Counted from the first letter of the stretch, positions 30,234 through 40,103 are shown. The stretch is 64,000 nt of DNA from Halomonas alimentaria (GCF_009902005.1 NZ_WUTT01000001.1:2924805-2988804), one strand, 5' to 3'. Program-made: numbers and translations. The notes: generated by a model from the letters alone, not told the origin.

Positions 30234-31490
30234 ATGCAGACCAACCAACTCCTCGCCATGTTCAGCGGCGTCCTGCTGCTGCTGGGTCTGATAGCCTTCT
30301 TCCTGGGTCGTGCCAAGGCCGCGCGAGTGCGCGCCAGCGGCACGGCCATGTATGCCCAGCCCGACCAGTACGCCTGGTTCGCCGTACTGGCCACCGCCGG
30401 CCCGGCGATCACCGTGGGCGCCATCGGGGCCTTCCTGATGCTGCTGCTGGGCGCCGAGATCCCGACCCTCTATCTGCTGGCCGGCAGCCTGGTGATCGCC
30501 GCGATCGGCCTGCTGGTCGGGGTCAGCCAGGTGAAGCCCGACTTTCACGCCCGCCAGGCCATCGAGCGGGGGATTCGCTGGGTGCTGGTCGGCGCGGCAA
30601 TGATCTCGATCTTCACCACCTTCGGTATCCTCTTCTCGATCATCTTCGAGGCGCTGCGCTTCTTCAAGATGCACAGCTTCTGGGACTTCATCACCGGCAC
30701 GGTCTGGAACCCGGGTGCCAGCTTCCTGGCCGCCGCCGGGCGCGCCGAGGAGGGCGCCACCGGCGCCCAGTTCGGTTCCGTGCCGCTGTTCGCCGGCACC
30801 TTCATGATCACCGCCATCGCCATGCTGGTGGCGATCCCCGTGGGCCTGCTCTCGGCCATCTACATGGCGGAGTTCGCCCCATCCAGGGTGCGCACCCTGG
30901 CCAAGCCGACCCTCGAGGTGCTGGCCGGCATTCCCACCGTGGTCTATGGCTTCTTCGCCGCCATCACCGTGGCGCCGCTGATCGTCGACCTGGCCGGCTT
31001 CCTGGGCATCGATGCCGCCTACAACAACGCCGTGGCACCGGGGGTGGTGATGGGCATCATGATCATTCCCTTTATCTCATCGCTCTCCGACGATGTGATC
31101 AATTCGGTACCCGACAGCATGCGTCAGGGTTCGCTGGCGCTGGGTATGACCAAGGGCGAGACCATCCGCGACGTGGTCATTCCGGCAGCGCTGCCGGGAA
31201 TCATCTCTGCCTCGCTGCTGGCGGTGTCGCGGGCGCTGGGCGAGACCATGATCGTGGTGATGGCCGCAGGCATGCGCCCCAACCTCACCGCCAACCCCTT
31301 CGAGGACATGACCACGGTGACGGTGCGCATCGTGGCGGCGCTGACCGGGGACCTGGAGTTCGAGAGCGCCGAGACGCTTTCCGCCTTCGCCCTGGGCCTG
31401 GTGCTCTTCGCCGTGACCCTGAGCCTGAACCTGGTCTCGGTGTTGATGATCCGTCGCTTCCGCGAGAAGTATCGCGTCAATAACCTGTAA
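30234..31490 (+). CDS. pstC: Phosphate ABC transporter permease PstC
   Basis: 418 residues, longer than the E. coli protein (319) because of an extra N-terminal membrane region (about residues 1-110), as in marine gammaproteobacteria. The BPD_transp_1 core carries 'FEALRFFKMHSFWDFITG', 'YMAEFAPSRVRTLAKPTLEVLAGIPTVVYGFFA' (split region about 215-250) and the EAA loop 'LGMTKGETIRDVVIPAALPGI'. The ATG at 30234 has GAGAGA upstream. Confidence 0.94.
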   Translation: MQTNQLLAMFSGVLLLLGLIAFFLGRAKAARVRASGTAMYAQPDQYAWFAVLATAGPAITVGAIGAFLMLLLGAEIPTLYLLAGSLVIAAIGLLVGVSQVKPDFHARQAIERGIRWVLVGAAMISIFTTFGILFSIIFEALRFFKMHSFWDFITGTVWNPGASFLAAAGRAEEGATGAQFGSVPLFAGTFMITAIAMLVAIPVGLLSAIYMAEFAPSRVRTLAKPTLEVLAGIPTVVYGFFAAITVAPLIVDLAGFLGIDAAYNNAVAPGVVMGIMIIPFISSLSDDVINSVPDSMRQGSLALGMTKGETIRDVVIPAALPGIISASLLAVSRALGETMIVVMAAGMRPNLTANPFEDMTTVTVRIVAALTGDLEFESAETLSAFALGLVLFAVTLSLNLVSVLMIRRFREKYRVNNL

Positions 31491-31508
31491 CGCCGAGGAA
31501 TCGCCGAG

Positions 31509-32675
31509 ATGAGTCAAACCTTCGACGAGATCAGCTCCCAGCTGCGCAAGCGCCATCGCCGTTCGGCACGGCTGAAGTGGATCTCCATGGGCGCCCTGGG
31601 CCTGGCCGGCCTGTTCCTCCTGTGGTTCTTCTCCGACATGCTGGGCAAGGGCCTGCCGGCCTTCCAACAGGCGCAGATCCAGGTGGAAGTCGACTATAAC
31701 GAGGATGCAAGCCGCATGGGGCGTGCCGCCCTGGATCCCGACCTGTCGCGCCTGGTCAGCCGCACCTTCGAGCGCATGATCCCGGTGCAGATACGCGAGA
31801 ACCCCGAGCTGCTGGGCACCAGCGAGACCCGCTGGGTACTCGCCAATGCCCAGGTCGATCAGTACCTCAAAGGGCATCGCCACAAGCTGAATGAACAGCA
31901 GGTGGTGCTGGTCGACGAGCTGCTGGCCGAAGGGCGCGTGGAGCTCAAGTTCAATACCAACTTCTTCACCACCGGCGACTCCAAGATGGCGGAGGCCTCG
32001 GGCATCCTCTCCGCCGCGGTGGGAACGGTGATGACCATGCTGGTGACCCTGGCCATCGCCTTCCCCATCGGGGTGATGACCGCGGTCTATCTGGAGGAGT
32101 TTGCTCCCGACAACCGCTTTACCCAGCTGATCGAGATCAATATCAACAACCTGGCGGCGATTCCTTCGATCCTGTTCGGCCTGCTGGGGCTGGCGATCTT
32201 CATCAATTTCTTCGGGGTGCCCCGCTCCACGCCGCTGGTGGGTGGCATGACCCTGGCGCTGATGACCCTGCCGGTGATCATCATCGCCACCCGTACCGCA
32301 CTGCGTAGCGTACCGGACTCCATCCGCCACGCCGCCTTCGGGGTGGGCTGCTCGCGCTGGCAGGTGGTGCGCGACCACGTGCTGCCGCTGGCCATGCCCG
32401 GCATCATGACCGGCTCCATTATCGGTCTGGCCCAGGCCATGGGGGAGACGGCGCCGCTGATCATCGTCGGTATGGTGGCCTTCATACCGGATGTGGGAGC
32501 GTCTTTCACCGAGGCGGCCACCGTGCTGCCGGCACAGATCTTTACCTGGGCGGGCGAGCCGGAGAAGGCCTTCGTCGAGAAGACCGCCGGGGGCATCCTG
32601 GTGCTGCTGACCATCCTGATCTTCCTGAACGCGACCGCCGTCATCCTGCGCAAGAAATTCGAGCGTCGCTGGTAG
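31509..32675 (+). CDS. pstA: Phosphate ABC transporter permease PstA
   Basis: 388 residues with one N-terminal transmembrane helix, a periplasmic stretch of about 150 residues, then the permease core with 'FPIGVMTAVYLEEFAPDN', 'NLAAIPSILFGLLGL' and the EAA loop 'FGVGCSRWQVVRDHVLPLAMPGI'. It pairs with PstC. It starts 18 bp after pstC, and pstB follows after 27 bp. Confidence 0.94.
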   Translation: MSQTFDEISSQLRKRHRRSARLKWISMGALGLAGLFLLWFFSDMLGKGLPAFQQAQIQVEVDYNEDASRMGRAALDPDLSRLVSRTFERMIPVQIRENPELLGTSETRWVLANAQVDQYLKGHRHKLNEQQVVLVDELLAEGRVELKFNTNFFTTGDSKMAEASGILSAAVGTVMTMLVTLAIAFPIGVMTAVYLEEFAPDNRFTQLIEININNLAAIPSILFGLLGLAIFINFFGVPRSTPLVGGMTLALMTLPVIIIATRTALRSVPDSIRHAAFGVGCSRWQVVRDHVLPLAMPGIMTGSIIGLAQAMGETAPLIIVGMVAFIPDVGASFTEAATVLPAQIFTWAGEPEKAFVEKTAGGILVLLTILIFLNATAVILRKKFERRW

Positions 32676-32702
32676 ACCCGGCACGCCAAAGAGGAATCCG
32701 CT

Positions 32703-33545
32703 ATGAATATGCAAGCCGCTCCCCGTCAGACTATCGGTGCCGCGCCCGAGGTGGGCCAGCCCCATACCCGCAACGAGTCGGCGTGCCACGACCTGAGCAT
32801 CCGCGTGCGCGACCTCAACCTCTGGTACGGCGAGAGCCAGGCCCTCAAGGGGCTGAATATCGACCTGTTCCAGAAGAATGTCACCGCGCTGATCGGCCCA
32901 TCAGGCTGTGGCAAGTCGACCTTCCTGCGTTGCCTCAACCGCATGAATGACCTGATCCCCAGCGTGCGTATCGAGGGGCTGGTGGAGATGGATGGTCGTG
33001 ACGTGAACCAGGTGAAGATGGACGAGGTGGCCCTGCGCCGCCGGGTGGGCATGGTGTTCCAGAAGCCCAACCCCTTCCCCAAGTCGATCTACGAGAACAT
33101 CGCCTATGCCCCGCGCATGCACGATCTGGTGAGCCGCAAGCCCGAGCAGGACGAGCTGGTGGAGAAGGCGCTGCGTGACGCTGGCCTGTGGGAGGAGGTC
33201 AAGGACAAGCTGCACCAGCCCGGTACCTCGCTCTCCGGCGGCCAGCAGCAGCGCCTGTGCATCGCCCGAGCCATCGCCGTGCAGCCCGACGTGATCCTGA
33301 TGGACGAGCCGACCTCGGCGCTGGACCCGATCTCCACGGCCACCATCGAGGACCTGATGGACCGTCTCAAGGAGCAGTTCACCATCATCACGGTGACCCA
33401 CAACATGCAGCAGGCGGCGCGGGTGGCGGACTACACCGCCTTCTTCCACCTGGGTGAGATCATCGAGTACAACGACACCAAGACGATGTTTGCCAACCCG
33501 GCCACCAAGAAGGCCGAGGACTACATCACCGGGCGCTACGGTTGA
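32703..33545 (+). CDS. pstB: Phosphate ABC transporter ATP-binding protein PstB
   Basis: 280 residues. Walker [10 protein letters not shown], the PstB-specific '[17 protein letters not shown]', '[20 protein letters not shown]', signature 'LSGGQQQRL' and Walker B '[14 protein letters not shown]' are all present. It powers phosphate import. The N-terminal ~27 residues are a poorly conserved extension. phoU does not follow, unlike in many pst operons; a terminator-like hairpin comes next. Confidence 0.96.
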   Translation: MNMQAAPRQTIGAAPEVGQPHTRNESACHDLSIRVRDLNLWYGESQALKGLNIDLFQKNVTALIGPSGCGKSTFLRCLNRMNDLIPSVRIEGLVEMDGRDVNQVKMDEVALRRRVGMVFQKPNPFPKSIYENIAYAPRMHDLVSRKPEQDELVEKALRDAGLWEEVKDKLHQPGTSLSGGQQQRLCIARAIAVQPDVILMDEPTSALDPISTATIEDLMDRLKEQFTIITVTHNMQQAARVADYTAFFHLGEIIEYNDTKTMFANPATKKAEDYITGRYG

Positions 33546-33571
33546 TGCCAAGGCGATAACCAGGCGATTGC

Positions 33572-33597
33572 GACGGGGAGGCTGAGGCCTCCCCGTC
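33572..33597 (+). terminator. Terminator-like hairpin after pstB
   Basis: GACGGGGAGGC, loop TGAG, then the exact complement (11 pairs), followed by GTCGTTC. It separates the pst operon from the arsenic island. Confidence 0.65.
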
Positions 33598-33654
33598 GTC
33601 GTTCGAGCCGCCGTGAAGTGGCCGGCTGTCACCGGATTGACATCGCGTCCGTTT

Positions 33655-33674
33655 ATATATGGAATTCCAGATAT
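33655..33674. promoter_or_regulatory. Candidate ArsR operator before the GAPDH-arsJ-arsR unit
   Basis: ATATATGGAA/TTCCAGATAT: ten-base arms that match at nine positions, 23 bp before the ATG. It shares the ATATGGA-TCC element with the site at 40088-40103. Confidence 0.65.
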
Positions 33675-33696
33675 CACCATTTAATGGGAGATGATC

Positions 33697-34743
33697 ATGA
33701 CCCTATCTATCGGCATCAACGGCTTCGGGCGCATCGGACGCCTGGTGCTGCGTAGCCTCTGGCCCCGCGTCGCGGCCGGGGAGGTAACGCTTGCGCGCAT
33801 CAATGACCCGGGCGGCGATGCCGCCACCTTCGCCCACCTCCTCGAGTTCGACTCCGTCCATGGCCAATGGTCGCCGGGGCAGGGCATCCGGGCCGAGGAT
33901 GACGCCATTGTGATCGACGGTCAGCGAATCGCCTTCAGTGCCAACAAGACGCTGGAAGAGAGCGACTGGTCCAACTGCCGGGTCGCCATCGAGTGCTCCG
34001 GCAAGATGAAGACGAAAGCCAAGCTTCAGGCCTACCTCGACCAGGGAGTCGAGCGGGTGGTGGTCAGCGCGCCGGTGAAGGAGGAGGGCGTGCTCAACGT
34101 GGTAGTAGGCGTCAACGACGATCAGTATGACCCCGAGGTCCATCGCATCGTCACCGCGGCGAGTTGCACCACCAACTGCCTGGCACCGGTGGTCAAGGTG
34201 GTCCACGAGACCTGGGGCATCCGCCACGGCTCCATGACCACGGTGCACGATATCACCAACACCCAGGTCATCCTCGATGCGCCGCATAAGGATCTGCGTA
34301 GAGCCCGCGCCTGCGGCATGAGCCTGATCCCCACCACCACGGGGTCGGCCAAGGCGATCACCGCCATCTTCCCGGAGCTTGCGGGCAAGCTGAATGGCCA
34401 TGCCATCCGTGTGCCGCTGGCCAACGCCTCGCTGACCGACATGGTCTTCGAACTCGAGCGCGAGGTGACGGTGGAGGAGGTCAATGGGGCACTGAAGCAG
34501 GCAGCTGAAGGCGAGCTCGCCGACATTCTGGGCTATGAAGAGCGCCCGCTGGTCTCCATCGACTACCGCACCGACCCGCGCAGCTCGATCATCGATGCGC
34601 TATCGACCATGGTCATCAACGGCACCCAGCTCAAGCTCTACGCCTGGTACGACAACGAGTGGGGCTACGCCAACCGCACCGCCGAGCTGGTCCTGAAGGT
34701 GGGGAACGAGCAGGTGGGGAGCGAGCGGGTGGGACGTGGCTGA
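33697..34743 (+). CDS. ArsJ-associated glyceraldehyde-3-phosphate dehydrogenase
   Basis: 348 residues. NAD-binding [11 protein letters not shown], catalytic cysteine in [10 protein letters not shown], and '[11 protein letters not shown]' are conserved GAPDH features. Its direct overlap with arsJ identifies it as the arsenical form, known to make 1-arseno-3-phosphoglycerate from glyceraldehyde-3-phosphate and arsenate, which ArsJ then exports. ATG 33697 is chosen because TGGGAG ends six bases upstream; ATG 33691 would sit directly on that site. Confidence 0.93.
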   Translation: MTLSIGINGFGRIGRLVLRSLWPRVAAGEVTLARINDPGGDAATFAHLLEFDSVHGQWSPGQGIRAEDDAIVIDGQRIAFSANKTLEESDWSNCRVAIECSGKMKTKAKLQAYLDQGVERVVVSAPVKEEGVLNVVVGVNDDQYDPEVHRIVTAASCTTNCLAPVVKVVHETWGIRHGSMTTVHDITNTQVILDAPHKDLRRARACGMSLIPTTTGSAKAITAIFPELAGKLNGHAIRVPLANASLTDMVFELEREVTVEEVNGALKQAAEGELADILGYEERPLVSIDYRTDPRSSIIDALSTMVINGTQLKLYAWYDNEWGYANRTAELVLKVGNEQVGSERVGRG

Positions 34744-35968
34744 ATCGCTCGCCTCACGCGTCAAGGCACTGCCCTACGAGGTGCGCCAGTACCTGCTGAT
34801 CACCGGCAACTACTGGGCCTTCACCCTCACCGACGGCGCCCTGCGCATGCTGGTGGTGTTGCACTTCCACCAGTTGGGTTACTCGCCCCTCGAAGTGGCC
34901 ATGCTGTTCCTCTTCTACGAGGCCTTCGGCGTGGTCACCAACCTGGTGGGAGGCTGGCTGGGCGCACGCCTGGGGCTCAACCGCACCATGAACGTGGGTC
35001 TCGGGTTGCAGATCGTGGCGTTGGCCATGCTGATGGTGCCCTCGGCGGCGCTCAGCGTTCCCTGGGTGATGGCGGCCCAGGCGCTCTCGGGTATCGCCAA
35101 GGACCTCAACAAGATGAGCGCCAAGAGCGCGGTCAAGGTGCTGGTGCCGAAGGACAGCCCCAGCGCCGGCAGCGCCCTCTATCGCTGGGTGGCGATCCTC
35201 ACCGGCTCCAAGAACGCCCTCAAGGGCGCCGGTTTCTTCCTCGGCGGGCTGCTGCTGTCGCTGATCGGCTTCCGTGGGGCGGTGATCGCCATGGCGGTGA
35301 TGCTGGTGGCGGTGCTCGGCCTGTCGCTGGCCCGGCTCAAGGCCGACCTGGGCCGCCAGAAGCGCAAGCCGAAGTTCTCCGAGGTGTTCTCCAAGTCGCG
35401 GGCCATCAACGTGCTCTCGGCGGCGCGGCTGTGCCTGTTCGCCTCCCGGGACGTCTGGTTCGTGGTGGCCCTGCCGGTGTTCCTCTATGACCAGCATGGC
35501 TGGAGCCACTGGACGGTAGGCGGCCTGCTGGCCGTTTGGGTGATCGGCTACGGCGGCGTGCAGACCCAGGCGCCACGTCTCACAGGTTTGGTGAAGGGAG
35601 GGGCGCGGGGCGTCACCGTGTTCTGGGCCCTGGCGCTTGCCGGCCTGCCGGCGCTCCTGGCGCTGCTGCCGCTGGCCGAGGTGGGCTGGCTGGTGGTGGG
35701 GCTGCTGGCCTTCGGCGTGCTGTTCGCGATCAACTCCAGCTGGCACAGCTACCTGATCGTCCACTATGCCCGCGCCGATGGCGTCTCCATGGACGTGGGC
35801 TTCTACTATATGGCCAACGCCATGGGGCGCCTCGCCGGCACGTTGCTCTCTGGTTGGGTCTACCAGGTCCATGGCCTTGCCGCCTGCCTGTGGATCTCCG
35901 CCGCACTGGTGGCGGCCAGTGCCTTCATGGCCCTGGCGTTGCCGCGGGAAGAGACGGCAAGGGCCTGA
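34736..35968 (+). CDS. arsJ: Organoarsenical efflux MFS transporter ArsJ
   Basis: 410 residues, about 12 membrane segments. The opening '[42 protein letters not shown]' region (residues 15-57) is characteristic of ArsJ. It exports 1-arseno-3-phosphoglycerate, giving arsenate resistance together with the GAPDH. GTG start; eight-base overlap with the GAPDH stop implies coupled translation. Confidence 0.93.
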   Translation: MAESLASRVKALPYEVRQYLLITGNYWAFTLTDGALRMLVVLHFHQLGYSPLEVAMLFLFYEAFGVVTNLVGGWLGARLGLNRTMNVGLGLQIVALAMLMVPSAALSVPWVMAAQALSGIAKDLNKMSAKSAVKVLVPKDSPSAGSALYRWVAILTGSKNALKGAGFFLGGLLLSLIGFRGAVIAMAVMLVAVLGLSLARLKADLGRQKRKPKFSEVFSKSRAINVLSAARLCLFASRDVWFVVALPVFLYDQHGWSHWTVGGLLAVWVIGYGGVQTQAPRLTGLVKGGARGVTVFWALALAGLPALLALLPLAEVGWLVVGLLAFGVLFAINSSWHSYLIVHYARADGVSMDVGFYYMANAMGRLAGTLLSGWVYQVHGLAACLWISAALVAASAFMALALPREETARA

Positions 35969-36028
35969 CCTTCGCCTCCGGTGGGCAGTTGCGTAGAATG
36001 TCGGCAAGACCCGCTCAAGGAAAACCCG

Positions 36029-36379
36029 ATGACGCTGGACCCGCTGCGCCTGTTCAAGTGCCTGAGCGACGAGACGCGCCTGATGCTGACCCTGCTGATC
36101 CTGCGCGAGGGGGAACTGTGCGTCTGCGAGATGACCCACGCCCTGGAGGCCTCCCAGCCCAAGGTCTCGCGCCATCTCGCCCAGCTGCGCAACTGTGGGC
36201 TGCTCAACGACCGGCGCGAGGGGCAGTGGGTCTACTATGGCCTGGCGCCGTCGCTGCCAGAATGGGCCATGGCGGCCCTGGAGGCCGCGGCCGAGGGGCA
36301 GGCGGCGGGCGTCTCCGCGTTGCAGGCGCGCCTGGCGGGCATGGGCAACCGCCCGGAGCGCCGCGCCGCGCTCTGTTGA
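36029..36379 (+). CDS. arsR: ArsR family arsenite-responsive repressor
   Basis: 116 residues. Winged HTH with 'LFKCLSDETRLMLTLLIL' and recognition helix 'EASQPKVSRHLAQLRNCGLL'. The ELCVCEM motif at the start of the DNA-binding region is the metalloid-binding Cys-Val-Cys of E. coli-type ArsR. It should bind the AT-rich palindromes found before the three ars units and release on As(III). The stop codon lies inside the first unit of a 17-bp tandem repeat. Confidence 0.92.
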   Translation: MTLDPLRLFKCLSDETRLMLTLLILREGELCVCEMTHALEASQPKVSRHLAQLRNCGLLNDRREGQWVYYGLAPSLPEWAMAALEAAAEGQAAGVSALQARLAGMGNRPERRAALC

Positions 36380-36442
36380 TCAGGGCTCGAGGTTGATCAG
36401 GGCTCGAGGTTGATCAGGACTCGAGGTTGATCAGGACTCGAG
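36376..36442. repeat. Four tandem copies of a 17-bp unit at convergent stops
   Basis: Units TTGATCAGGGCTCGAGG start at 36376, 36393, 36410 and 36427; the last two carry A for one G. The first contains the arsR stop and the last the stop of the thioredoxin-like gene on the other strand. Every unit has TGATCA, hence a TGA on both strands. Confidence 0.97.
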
Positions 36443-36664
36443 CAGTGCCTGGATCTCCTCGGCGCTGGCCACCTTGCCTTCGATCACCACCTCGCCATCG
36501 ATGCCCAGCGCCGGGGTGCGCATCACCCCCTTGTCGATGATGGCGTTCATATCGGTGACCTTCTCGATCTCGACGGTGAGGCCCAAGGTTTCGGCGGCCT
36601 GCTGGGCGTTGGCGGTCAGCTGCTCGCACTTCTTGCAGCCCTTGCCGTAGATGCTCAGTTTCAT
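36431..36664 (-). CDS. Thioredoxin-like small redox protein (CKKC)
   Basis: 77 residues. A minimal thioredoxin fold with active-site CKKC (residues 10-13) and cis-proline region 'MRTPALGIDGEVV'. This family (TM0996/redox-active disulfide protein 2) is often encoded next to ArsP-type permeases, as here. Its role may be thiol redox support for arsenical export (inference). GGAGAGC precedes the ATG. Confidence 0.88.
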   Translation of the reverse strand: MKLSIYGKGCKKCEQLTANAQQAAETLGLTVEIEKVTDMNAIIDKGVMRTPALGIDGEVVIEGKVASAEEIQALLES

Positions 36665-36707
36665 GGTGCTCTCCTGTTGGAAGGGGCGTGTGCCGGAATA
36701 ACGTGAG

Positions 36708-38057
36708 TCAGGGCCACAGCTGGCCGTAGAGATAGCCGGTGAACGTCGCCATGACCACCACCAGCGTGCAGTAGACCACGGTCTTCTGGGTACCCATGAT
36801 GGTGCGGATCACCAGCATGTTGGGTAGCGACAGTGCAGGGCCGGCCAGCAGCAGCGCCAACGCCGAGCCCTTGCCCATGCCGTTGCCGATCAGGCCCTGG
36901 ACGATGGGCACCTCGGTGAGGGTGGAGAAGTACATGAAGCCGCCCAGCAGCGAGGCCAGGAAGGTGGACTGGAAACCGTTGTCGCCCACCGCCATTACCA
37001 CCCACTCCGAGGGGATCAGTCCCTCCTCGCCGGGACGCCCCAACAGCAGACCGGCCACGAAGACCCCGGCCAGCAGCAGCGGCATGATCTGCTTGGTGAA
37101 GTCCCAGCTCTGCTCGGCCCACTCACGATCATCCTCGCGCAGGGTGGCGATCAGCATGATGCCGATGATGCCCACTGCGAAGGCGAGCTCCGGCACGCCC
37201 GGCACCAGCAGGGCGGCCAGCGCCACGGCGCCGGTCAGCATCGCCACCTGGCGCAGCGGCCAGCCCCAGCGGCGCATCAGCAGCAGGGCGAAGAGCCCGC
37301 CGAGCGCCGCGGTGATCTGCCACTTCCAGGCGTGGATGGCCATCCAGGTGGGGCTGTCGGCCGCGGCCCAGTTGGCGAACACCAGGATGCCGATCATCAG
37401 GCCGAAGAAGGCCGCTACCTGACCCAGCGGACGGCCGTCGTCATCGACGCCGAAGCCGCGAGCACTCTGCTGGCTGCGCGCCAGCTCCTCGCGCCGATAG
37501 ATCAGGTGCATGATCACGCCGATCACCACCGCGAAGACGATGGCACCGATGGCCCGTGCCAGGCCCAGTTCCAGGCCCAGCACCTTGGCGGTGACCACCA
37601 CCGCCATGACGTTGATCGCGGGGCCCGAGTAGAGGAAGGCCACCGCCGGCCCCAGGCCCGCGCCGCGCTTGTAGATGCCGCCGAACAGCGGCAGCACGGT
37701 GCAGGAGCAGACCGCAAGCAGCATCCCCGACACCGAGGCCATGCCGAAGGCCACCGGCTTGGGCGCCGCCGGGCCCAGGTAGCGCATCACCGCACCCTGG
37801 CTCAGGTAGGCGGCCATGGCCCCGGCGATCAGGAAGGCCGGCAGCAGGCACAGGATCACATGCTCCTGGGCGTACCAGTGGGTCAGCCGAATGCCCTCCA
37901 GTACGGCGTTGTCGAAGCGAGCCGTGCCGGCGGGCAGGAAGTAGATCAGCAGGAAGATGCCCACCACGGCACCGATCCAGCGGACCTGGTCGGGGTTCTC
38001 CCTGGCCAGCGACAGCAGTCGCCTGGCAAAGGGGGCAGCGGGTTGAGTGTCCGGCAT
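36708..38057 (-). CDS. ArsP-type permease (DUF318 family)
   Basis: 449 residues, about ten membrane segments. The family signature is 'CSCTVLPLFGGIYKRGAGLGPAVAFLYSGPAINVMA' (about residues 121-156), with Cys-Ser-Cys as a likely metalloid or metal site, and the second-half repeat 'FLASLLGGFMYFSTLTEVPIVQGLIGNGMGKG'. Relatives export trivalent organoarsenicals (ArsP) or divalent metals. The ars context favours an arsenical. A 20-bp perfect palindrome lies 41 bp upstream of its start. Confidence 0.85.
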   Translation of the reverse strand: MPDTQPAAPFARRLLSLARENPDQVRWIGAVVGIFLLIYFLPAGTARFDNAVLEGIRLTHWYAQEHVILCLLPAFLIAGAMAAYLSQGAVMRYLGPAAPKPVAFGMASVSGMLLAVCSCTVLPLFGGIYKRGAGLGPAVAFLYSGPAINVMAVVVTAKVLGLELGLARAIGAIVFAVVIGVIMHLIYRREELARSQQSARGFGVDDDGRPLGQVAAFFGLMIGILVFANWAAADSPTWMAIHAWKWQITAALGGLFALLLMRRWGWPLRQVAMLTGAVALAALLVPGVPELAFAVGIIGIMLIATLREDDREWAEQSWDFTKQIMPLLLAGVFVAGLLLGRPGEEGLIPSEWVVMAVGDNGFQSTFLASLLGGFMYFSTLTEVPIVQGLIGNGMGKGSALALLLAGPALSLPNMLVIRTIMGTQKTVVYCTLVVVMATFTGYLYGQLWP

Positions 38058-38097
38058 GAGAGGCCTCGTGTCGTAGGCGTCGAGAGGTCTCTTTAAT

Positions 38098-38117
38098 ATA
38101 TATGCATATGCATATAT
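38098..38117. promoter_or_regulatory. Candidate ArsR operator before the permease-thioredoxin unit
   Basis: A perfect 20-bp palindrome, ATATATGCAT/ATGCATATAT, 41 bp upstream of the permease start. It is AT-rich in a GC-rich region. Its core differs from the ATATGGA sites, so binding by the same ArsR is less certain. Confidence 0.6.
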
Positions 38118-38193
38118 TTAATAGCGAGACTTGATGTCGCCTTGACCCGCGTCAACAGGGAGAGGCGCGGTCACTCACCTCGATGGCCATGGC

Positions 38194-39279
38194 TCAGCCC
38201 TTCGTCGCCGTGGCGGCCGGAAAGTGGTGGCGCGTCCTGTTGGCGATGCGCACCAGTGCCAGCATCAGCGGTACCTCCACCAGCACCCCCACCACTGTGG
38301 CCAGCGCCGCGCCGGACTGCAGGCCGAAGAGGGCGATGGCGGCGGCCACGGCCAGCTCGAAGAAGTTGCTGGCGCCGATCATGGCGCCGGGGGCGGCGAC
38401 GTTGTGGGGCACCTTCCACGCCTTGGCCCAGCCGTAGGCGATGAAGAAGATCAGGAAGGTCTGGAGGATCAGCGGGATGGCGATCAGCACGATATGCAGC
38501 GGCGCCTCGAGGATCACATCGCCCTGGAAGGCGAACAGCAGCACCAGGGTGATGATCAGCCCGATGGGCGTGATCGGCCCTACCTTCTTCATGAAGACGT
38601 TGTCGTACCACTCGCTGCCGTGGCGGGCGATCAGGGCGCGCCGGGCAAAATAGCCCGCTGCGAGCGGGATCACGATGTAGAGCACTACGGACAGGGCCAC
38701 CGTGTCCCAGGGTACCTGGATATTGGAGACGCCGAGCAGGAAGACCACGATGGGGGCGAAGGCGAACAGCATGATCAGGTCGTTGAGGGCGACCTGCACC
38801 AGGGTGTAGGCGGCATCGCCGCGGGTCAGGTAGCTCCACACGAACACCATGGCGGTGCAGGGCGCCGCTCCCAGCAGGATGGCGCCGGCGAGGTACTGGC
38901 TTGCCAGGGGCGCGGGAATCAGAGGCTGGAAGACCACCATCAGGAAGAACCAGGCGATGGCGAACATGGTGAAGGGCTTGATCAGCCAGTTCACCGTGGT
39001 GGTGATGACCAGCCCCTTGGGCTGGCGGCGCACGCCGAGCACGGCGGAGAAGTCGATCTGCGCCATCATCGGGAAGATCATCGCCCAGATCAGGATCGCC
39101 ACCGGGATCGACACCTGGGCATATTCGAAGCGCGATAGCGTCTCGGGCACCGCGGGAGCGAACTGGCCGAGCAGCACCCCGGCGACGATGGCCAGTGCCA
39201 CCCACACCGAGAGGAAGCGCTCGAAGAGCCCCATGCCCTCCGAGGTGCTGGGCGAATGGGATTCCTGATGAGTGGTCAT
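38194..39279 (-). CDS. acr3: ACR3 family arsenite efflux transporter
   Basis: 361 residues, ten predicted membrane helices. The ACR3 functional cysteine lies in 'LLGAAPCTAMVFVWSYLT' (TM4) and the conserved glutamate in 'VGVLVEVPLMLALV' (TM9). It expels arsenite using the membrane potential. It starts 13 bp after arsH with AGGAG upstream, so the two form one unit under the palindrome at 40088. Confidence 0.94.
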   Translation of the reverse strand: MTTHQESHSPSTSEGMGLFERFLSVWVALAIVAGVLLGQFAPAVPETLSRFEYAQVSIPVAILIWAMIFPMMAQIDFSAVLGVRRQPKGLVITTTVNWLIKPFTMFAIAWFFLMVVFQPLIPAPLASQYLAGAILLGAAPCTAMVFVWSYLTRGDAAYTLVQVALNDLIMLFAFAPIVVFLLGVSNIQVPWDTVALSVVLYIVIPLAAGYFARRALIARHGSEWYDNVFMKKVGPITPIGLIITLVLLFAFQGDVILEAPLHIVLIAIPLILQTFLIFFIAYGWAKAWKVPHNVAAPGAMIGASNFFELAVAAAIALFGLQSGAALATVVGVLVEVPLMLALVRIANRTRHHFPAATATKG

Positions 39280-39292
39280 GGTGAGACTCCTG

Positions 39293-40018
39293 TCAGATGG
39301 CGCGCTGGTTGACCCGGGCGGAGAGCTCGGCGGCCGACTCCTTGCGTTCGGAGTAGCGGTCGGTGAGCATCTCGCTGCGGCCGCGGACCAGCAGCGTGAA
39401 TTTCACCAGCTCCTCCATGACGTCGACGATGCGGTCATAGAAGGGCGAGGGCTTCATGCGGTCGTTGTCGTCGAACTCCATGAAGGCCTTGGGCACCGAG
39501 GACTGGTTGGGGATGGTCATCATGCGCATCCAGCGCCCCAGCACGCGCAGCTGGTTGACCGTGTTGAACGACTGGGAGCCGCCGCACACCTGCATCACCG
39601 CCAGGGTCTTGCCCTGGGTGGGGCGTACCGCGCCCAGCGCCAGGGGAATCCAGTCGATCTGCGCCTTCATGATGCCGGTCATGGCGCCGTGACGTTCCGG
39701 CGAGCACCACACCATGCCTTCGGCCCACTCGGCCAGCGTGCGAAGCTCCGCCACCTTGGGGTGGCTCGCCTCTTCGGCGTCCGGCAGCGGCAGGCCGCGC
39801 GGTTCGAAGATGCGTGTCTCGGCGCCCATGGCTCGCAGCAGCCGGGCGGCTTCCTCCACCGCCAGGCGGCTGAAGGAGCGCTGCCTGAGCGAGCCGTAGA
39901 GCAGCAGGATGCGCGGCGCATGCTCGCGGTCCACGGGTATGCCCAGGCTGGCCGCGTCGGGCACCCGGAACAGTTCTCGGTCGATATTCGGCAGGTCGTC
40001 GAGGGGATGGGTCGTCAC
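39293..40018 (-). CDS. arsH: NADPH-dependent FMN oxidoreductase ArsH
   Basis: 241 residues. Flavodoxin-like fold with FMN phosphate loop '[19 protein letters not shown]' and '[20 protein letters not shown]'. ArsH oxidises trivalent organoarsenicals to the less toxic pentavalent form and reduces quinones. GTG start with AAGGAG nine bases upstream. First gene of the arsH-acr3 unit. Confidence 0.94.
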   Translation of the reverse strand: MTTHPLDDLPNIDRELFRVPDAASLGIPVDREHAPRILLLYGSLRQRSFSRLAVEEAARLLRAMGAETRIFEPRGLPLPDAEEASHPKVAELRTLAEWAEGMVWCSPERHGAMTGIMKAQIDWIPLALGAVRPTQGKTLAVMQVCGGSQSFNTVNQLRVLGRWMRMMTIPNQSSVPKAFMEFDDNDRMKPSPFYDRIVDVMEELVKFTLLVRGRSEMLTDRYSERKESAAELSARVNQRAI

Positions 40019-40087
40019 GGGGTGTCTCCTTGTGGGGCCTCTTCCCAGAGGGCACGAAGGTGAATCTCCTCAAGGATCTACCAAAAT

Positions 40088-40103
40088 ATATGGAAATCCA
40101 TAT
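40088..40103. promoter_or_regulatory. Candidate ArsR operator before arsH-acr3
   Basis: ATATGGA-AA-TCCATAT, a perfect seven-base inverted repeat 70 bp upstream of arsH, within a longer AT-rich tract. Bases 40104-40269 beyond it hold nothing I can identify. Confidence 0.68.

Noticed and set aside
36414..36629. A 71-residue frame opposite the tandem repeat
   Set aside because: Shadow of the thioredoxin-like gene in another frame; no ribosome binding site.
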